Shown: piece after piece, positions 6,309 through 7,783 of the stretch | Position numbering within the stretch: the first letter of the stretch is position 1 | Layout: every line of letters starts with the position of its first letter | DNA from: an uncultured Eubacteriales bacterium | GTDB lineage: Bacteria; Bacillota; Clostridia; Lachnospirales; Lachnospiraceae | Length of the DNA stretch: 7,783 nt | Assembly (NCBI GenBank): GCA_902772745.1 | Contig: CACYBV010000412.1 | Span: forward strand, 1 to 7,783 | Direction of reading: 5' to 3' | The notes under the pieces: model-generated | What the model saw: the letters and a program-made list of their open reading frames with translations, nothing else | Told to the model about the DNA's origin: nothing | Databases searched by the model: none | Position numbers and translations under genes: made by a program

Positions 6309-7783
6309 ATGAAAGAGTTGTCAAAGACCTACGATCCGCAGTCGATCGAAAAGCGGATCTACGAAAACTGGGAGCAGAAGGGCTATTTCAAAGCCTCTCC
6401 GAATCCGAAAAAGAAACCGTATACGATCGTGATGCCGCCGCCCAATATCACCGGCCAGCTGCATATGGGCCACGCGATGGACAATACGCTTCAGGACATC
6501 CTGATCCGTTACAGAAGGATGCAGGGTTATGAAGCGCTGTGGCAGCCCGGAACCGATCACGCGTCGATCGCGACCGAAGCCAGGGTCGTCGAAACGATGC
6601 GTAACGAAGGCATCACCAAGGAAATGATCGGCCGCGAAGGCTTCCTGAAAAGAGCCTGGGACTGGCGTGAGAAATACGGCAATACGATCGTCCAGCAGCT
6701 GAAAAAACTCGGCTCCTCCTGTGACTGGGACCGGGAGCGCTTCACGATGGACGAGGGCTGCTCCGAGGCCGTCAAAACGGTCTTTGTCAATCTCTATAAA
6801 GAAGGACTGATCTACCGCGGAAACCGCATGGTCAACTGGTGCCCCTTCTGCAATACCTCGATCTCGGACGCCGAGGTGGAGTATGAGGAGAAGGAAGGAA
6901 AGTTCTATCATATCCTGTATCCTGTGAAGGAAACCGGCGAGATGCTGGAGCTGGCGACAACGCGTCCCGAGACAATGCTCGGCGATACGGCGGTCGCGGT
7001 GAACCCGGAGGATCCGCGCTATAAGCACCTGCACGGCTGCCATGTCGTTCTGCCGCTTCTCGACAAGGAGATTCCGATCGTCTGCGACGAGCATGCGGAT
7101 ATGGAAAAGGGCACCGGCGTCGTCAAGATTACGCCCGCGCATGACCCCAACGACTTCGAGGTCGGAAACCGCCACAATCTTCCGCGGGTCCGCGTCTTCA
7201 CCTACGAAGGCCGGATGACGGGAGAAAAGGACCGCGCGGAACAGGAGGAGTACCTTCAGTCCGGAAAGGCTGCGGAAGGCGAACCTGAGGTCCTCGACTG
7301 CAAAAAATACGCCGGGATGACGACGGACGAAGCGAGAAAAGCGGTGCTTTCGGACCTGGAAGCACTGGGCCTCCTCAAGAAAACCGAACCCTTAATGCAC
7401 GAGGTCGGTACCTGCTACCGCTGTCACCATGTGATTGAGCCGATGATTTCGAAGCAGTGGTTCGTACGGATGAAGCCTCTTGCGGAGCCTGCGATCCAGG
7501 CGGTCGAAGACGGAAGAATCCGCTTCGTTCCGGAGCGTTTTACGAGGACCTATCTCAACTGGATGAACAATACCCGCGACTGGTGCATCAGCCGACAGCT
7601 CTGGTGGGGACACCAGATCCCTGCCTGGTACTGCGATGACTGCGGCGAGACCGTTGTGGCAAAAGAAGCCCCCTCTGTCTGCCCGAGGTGCGGATCTGTG
7701 CATCTCACGCAGGATCCGGACACTTTAGACACCTGGTTTTCAAGTGCATTATGGCCTTTCTCGACTCTGGGATGGCCGGAAGA
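6309..7783 (+). CDS. valS: Valine--tRNA ligase (ValRS), N-terminal part
   Basis: The gene runs off the right edge; 491 codons are present of an expected 870-950. The enzyme charges tRNA-Val with valine in the cytoplasm. The start KTYDPQSIEKRIYENWE is typical of ValRS. The class I HIGH-type motif is HMGHA at residues 52-56, preceded by PPPNITGQL. The CP1 editing domain shows TTRPETMLGD at 217-226 and TPAHDPNDFE at 275-284, which line the site that removes mischarged threonine. GTCYRC (367-372), EPMISKQWF, NWCISRQLWWGHQIP-type sequence (424-438) and DTWFSSALWPFSTLGWP (474-490) are ValRS signatures. Cysteine pairs WCPFC (177-181) and C442/C445 with C458/C461 look like zinc knuckles. The KMSKS motif and anticodon-binding domain lie beyond the window. 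About 28 residues (303-330) between the editing domain and YAGMTTDEARK appear longer than in E. coli ValRS. Start chosen at ATG 6309 with AGAGG upstream. Confidence 0.97.
   Translation, partial: MKELSKTYDPQSIEKRIYENWEQKGYFKASPNPKKKPYTIVMPPPNITGQLHMGHAMDNTLQDILIRYRRMQGYEALWQPGTDHASIATEARVVETMRNEGITKEMIGREGFLKRAWDWREKYGNTIVQQLKKLGSSCDWDRERFTMDEGCSEAVKTVFVNLYKEGLIYRGNRMVNWCPFCNTSISDAEVEYEEKEGKFYHILYPVKETGEMLELATTRPETMLGDTAVAVNPEDPRYKHLHGCHVVLPLLDKEIPIVCDEHADMEKGTGVVKITPAHDPNDFEVGNRHNLPRVRVFTYEGRMTGEKDRAEQEEYLQSGKAAEGEPEVLDCKKYAGMTTDEARKAVLSDLEALGLLKKTEPLMHEVGTCYRCHHVIEPMISKQWFVRMKPLAEPAIQAVEDGRIRFVPERFTRTYLNWMNNTRDWCISRQLWWGHQIPAWYCDDCGETVVAKEAPSVCPRCGSVHLTQDPDTLDTWFSSALWPFSTLGWPE

Noticed and set aside
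6321..7175. A 284-codon open frame on the minus strand opposite valS
   Set aside because: ValRS on the plus strand is unambiguous here, and the antisense product looks like a reverse-complement shadow.

Overview
The window is a compact, fully co-directional (+ strand) stretch of a bacterial chromosome. It is most likely from a fairly GC-rich member of the Clostridia, probably Lachnospiraceae. That placement rests on a run of large uncharacterised proteins that I recognise as a lachnospiral/clostridial set (DUF6142, DUF5717 and DUF5716 types), on Gram-positive style AGGAGG ribosome binding sites, and on a clostridial-looking valyl-tRNA synthetase. The family names come from memory of sequence style and synteny, not from a search.

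Layout. Positions 1-448 hold the 3' end of a type IA DNA topoisomerase (topB-like), cut by the window start. Positions 472-864 encode a small three-helix membrane protein (DUF6142-like). Positions 869-4159 encode a very large cytosolic protein (DUF5717-like) with an N-terminal beta domain, a long alpha-helical solenoid interrupted by a beta-rich segment, and a C-terminal beta domain. Positions 4171-5451 encode a divergent actin/Hsp70-fold protein (DUF5716-like). Positions 5462-6274 encode a small TPR protein. Positions 6309-7783 hold the 5' two-thirds or so of valS, cut by the window end. The intergenic gaps are 23, 4, 11, 10 and 34 bases, so no stretch over 300 bases lacks a gene. I see no terminator hairpin, tRNA, rRNA, CRISPR array, insertion sequence or convincing internal promoter.

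How the genes may work together. The housekeeping genes at the edges (topoisomerase, ValRS) flank an uncharacterised four-gene module: small membrane protein, giant solenoid, Hsp70/actin-like protein and TPR protein. Tight spacing suggests co-transcription and translational coupling. The mix of a nucleotide-binding chaperone-like fold, two helical-repeat scaffolds and a membrane anchor suggests a membrane-associated chaperone or scaffold complex. This is inference; no substrate or phenotype can be read from the sequence. The module is the most interesting content of the window.
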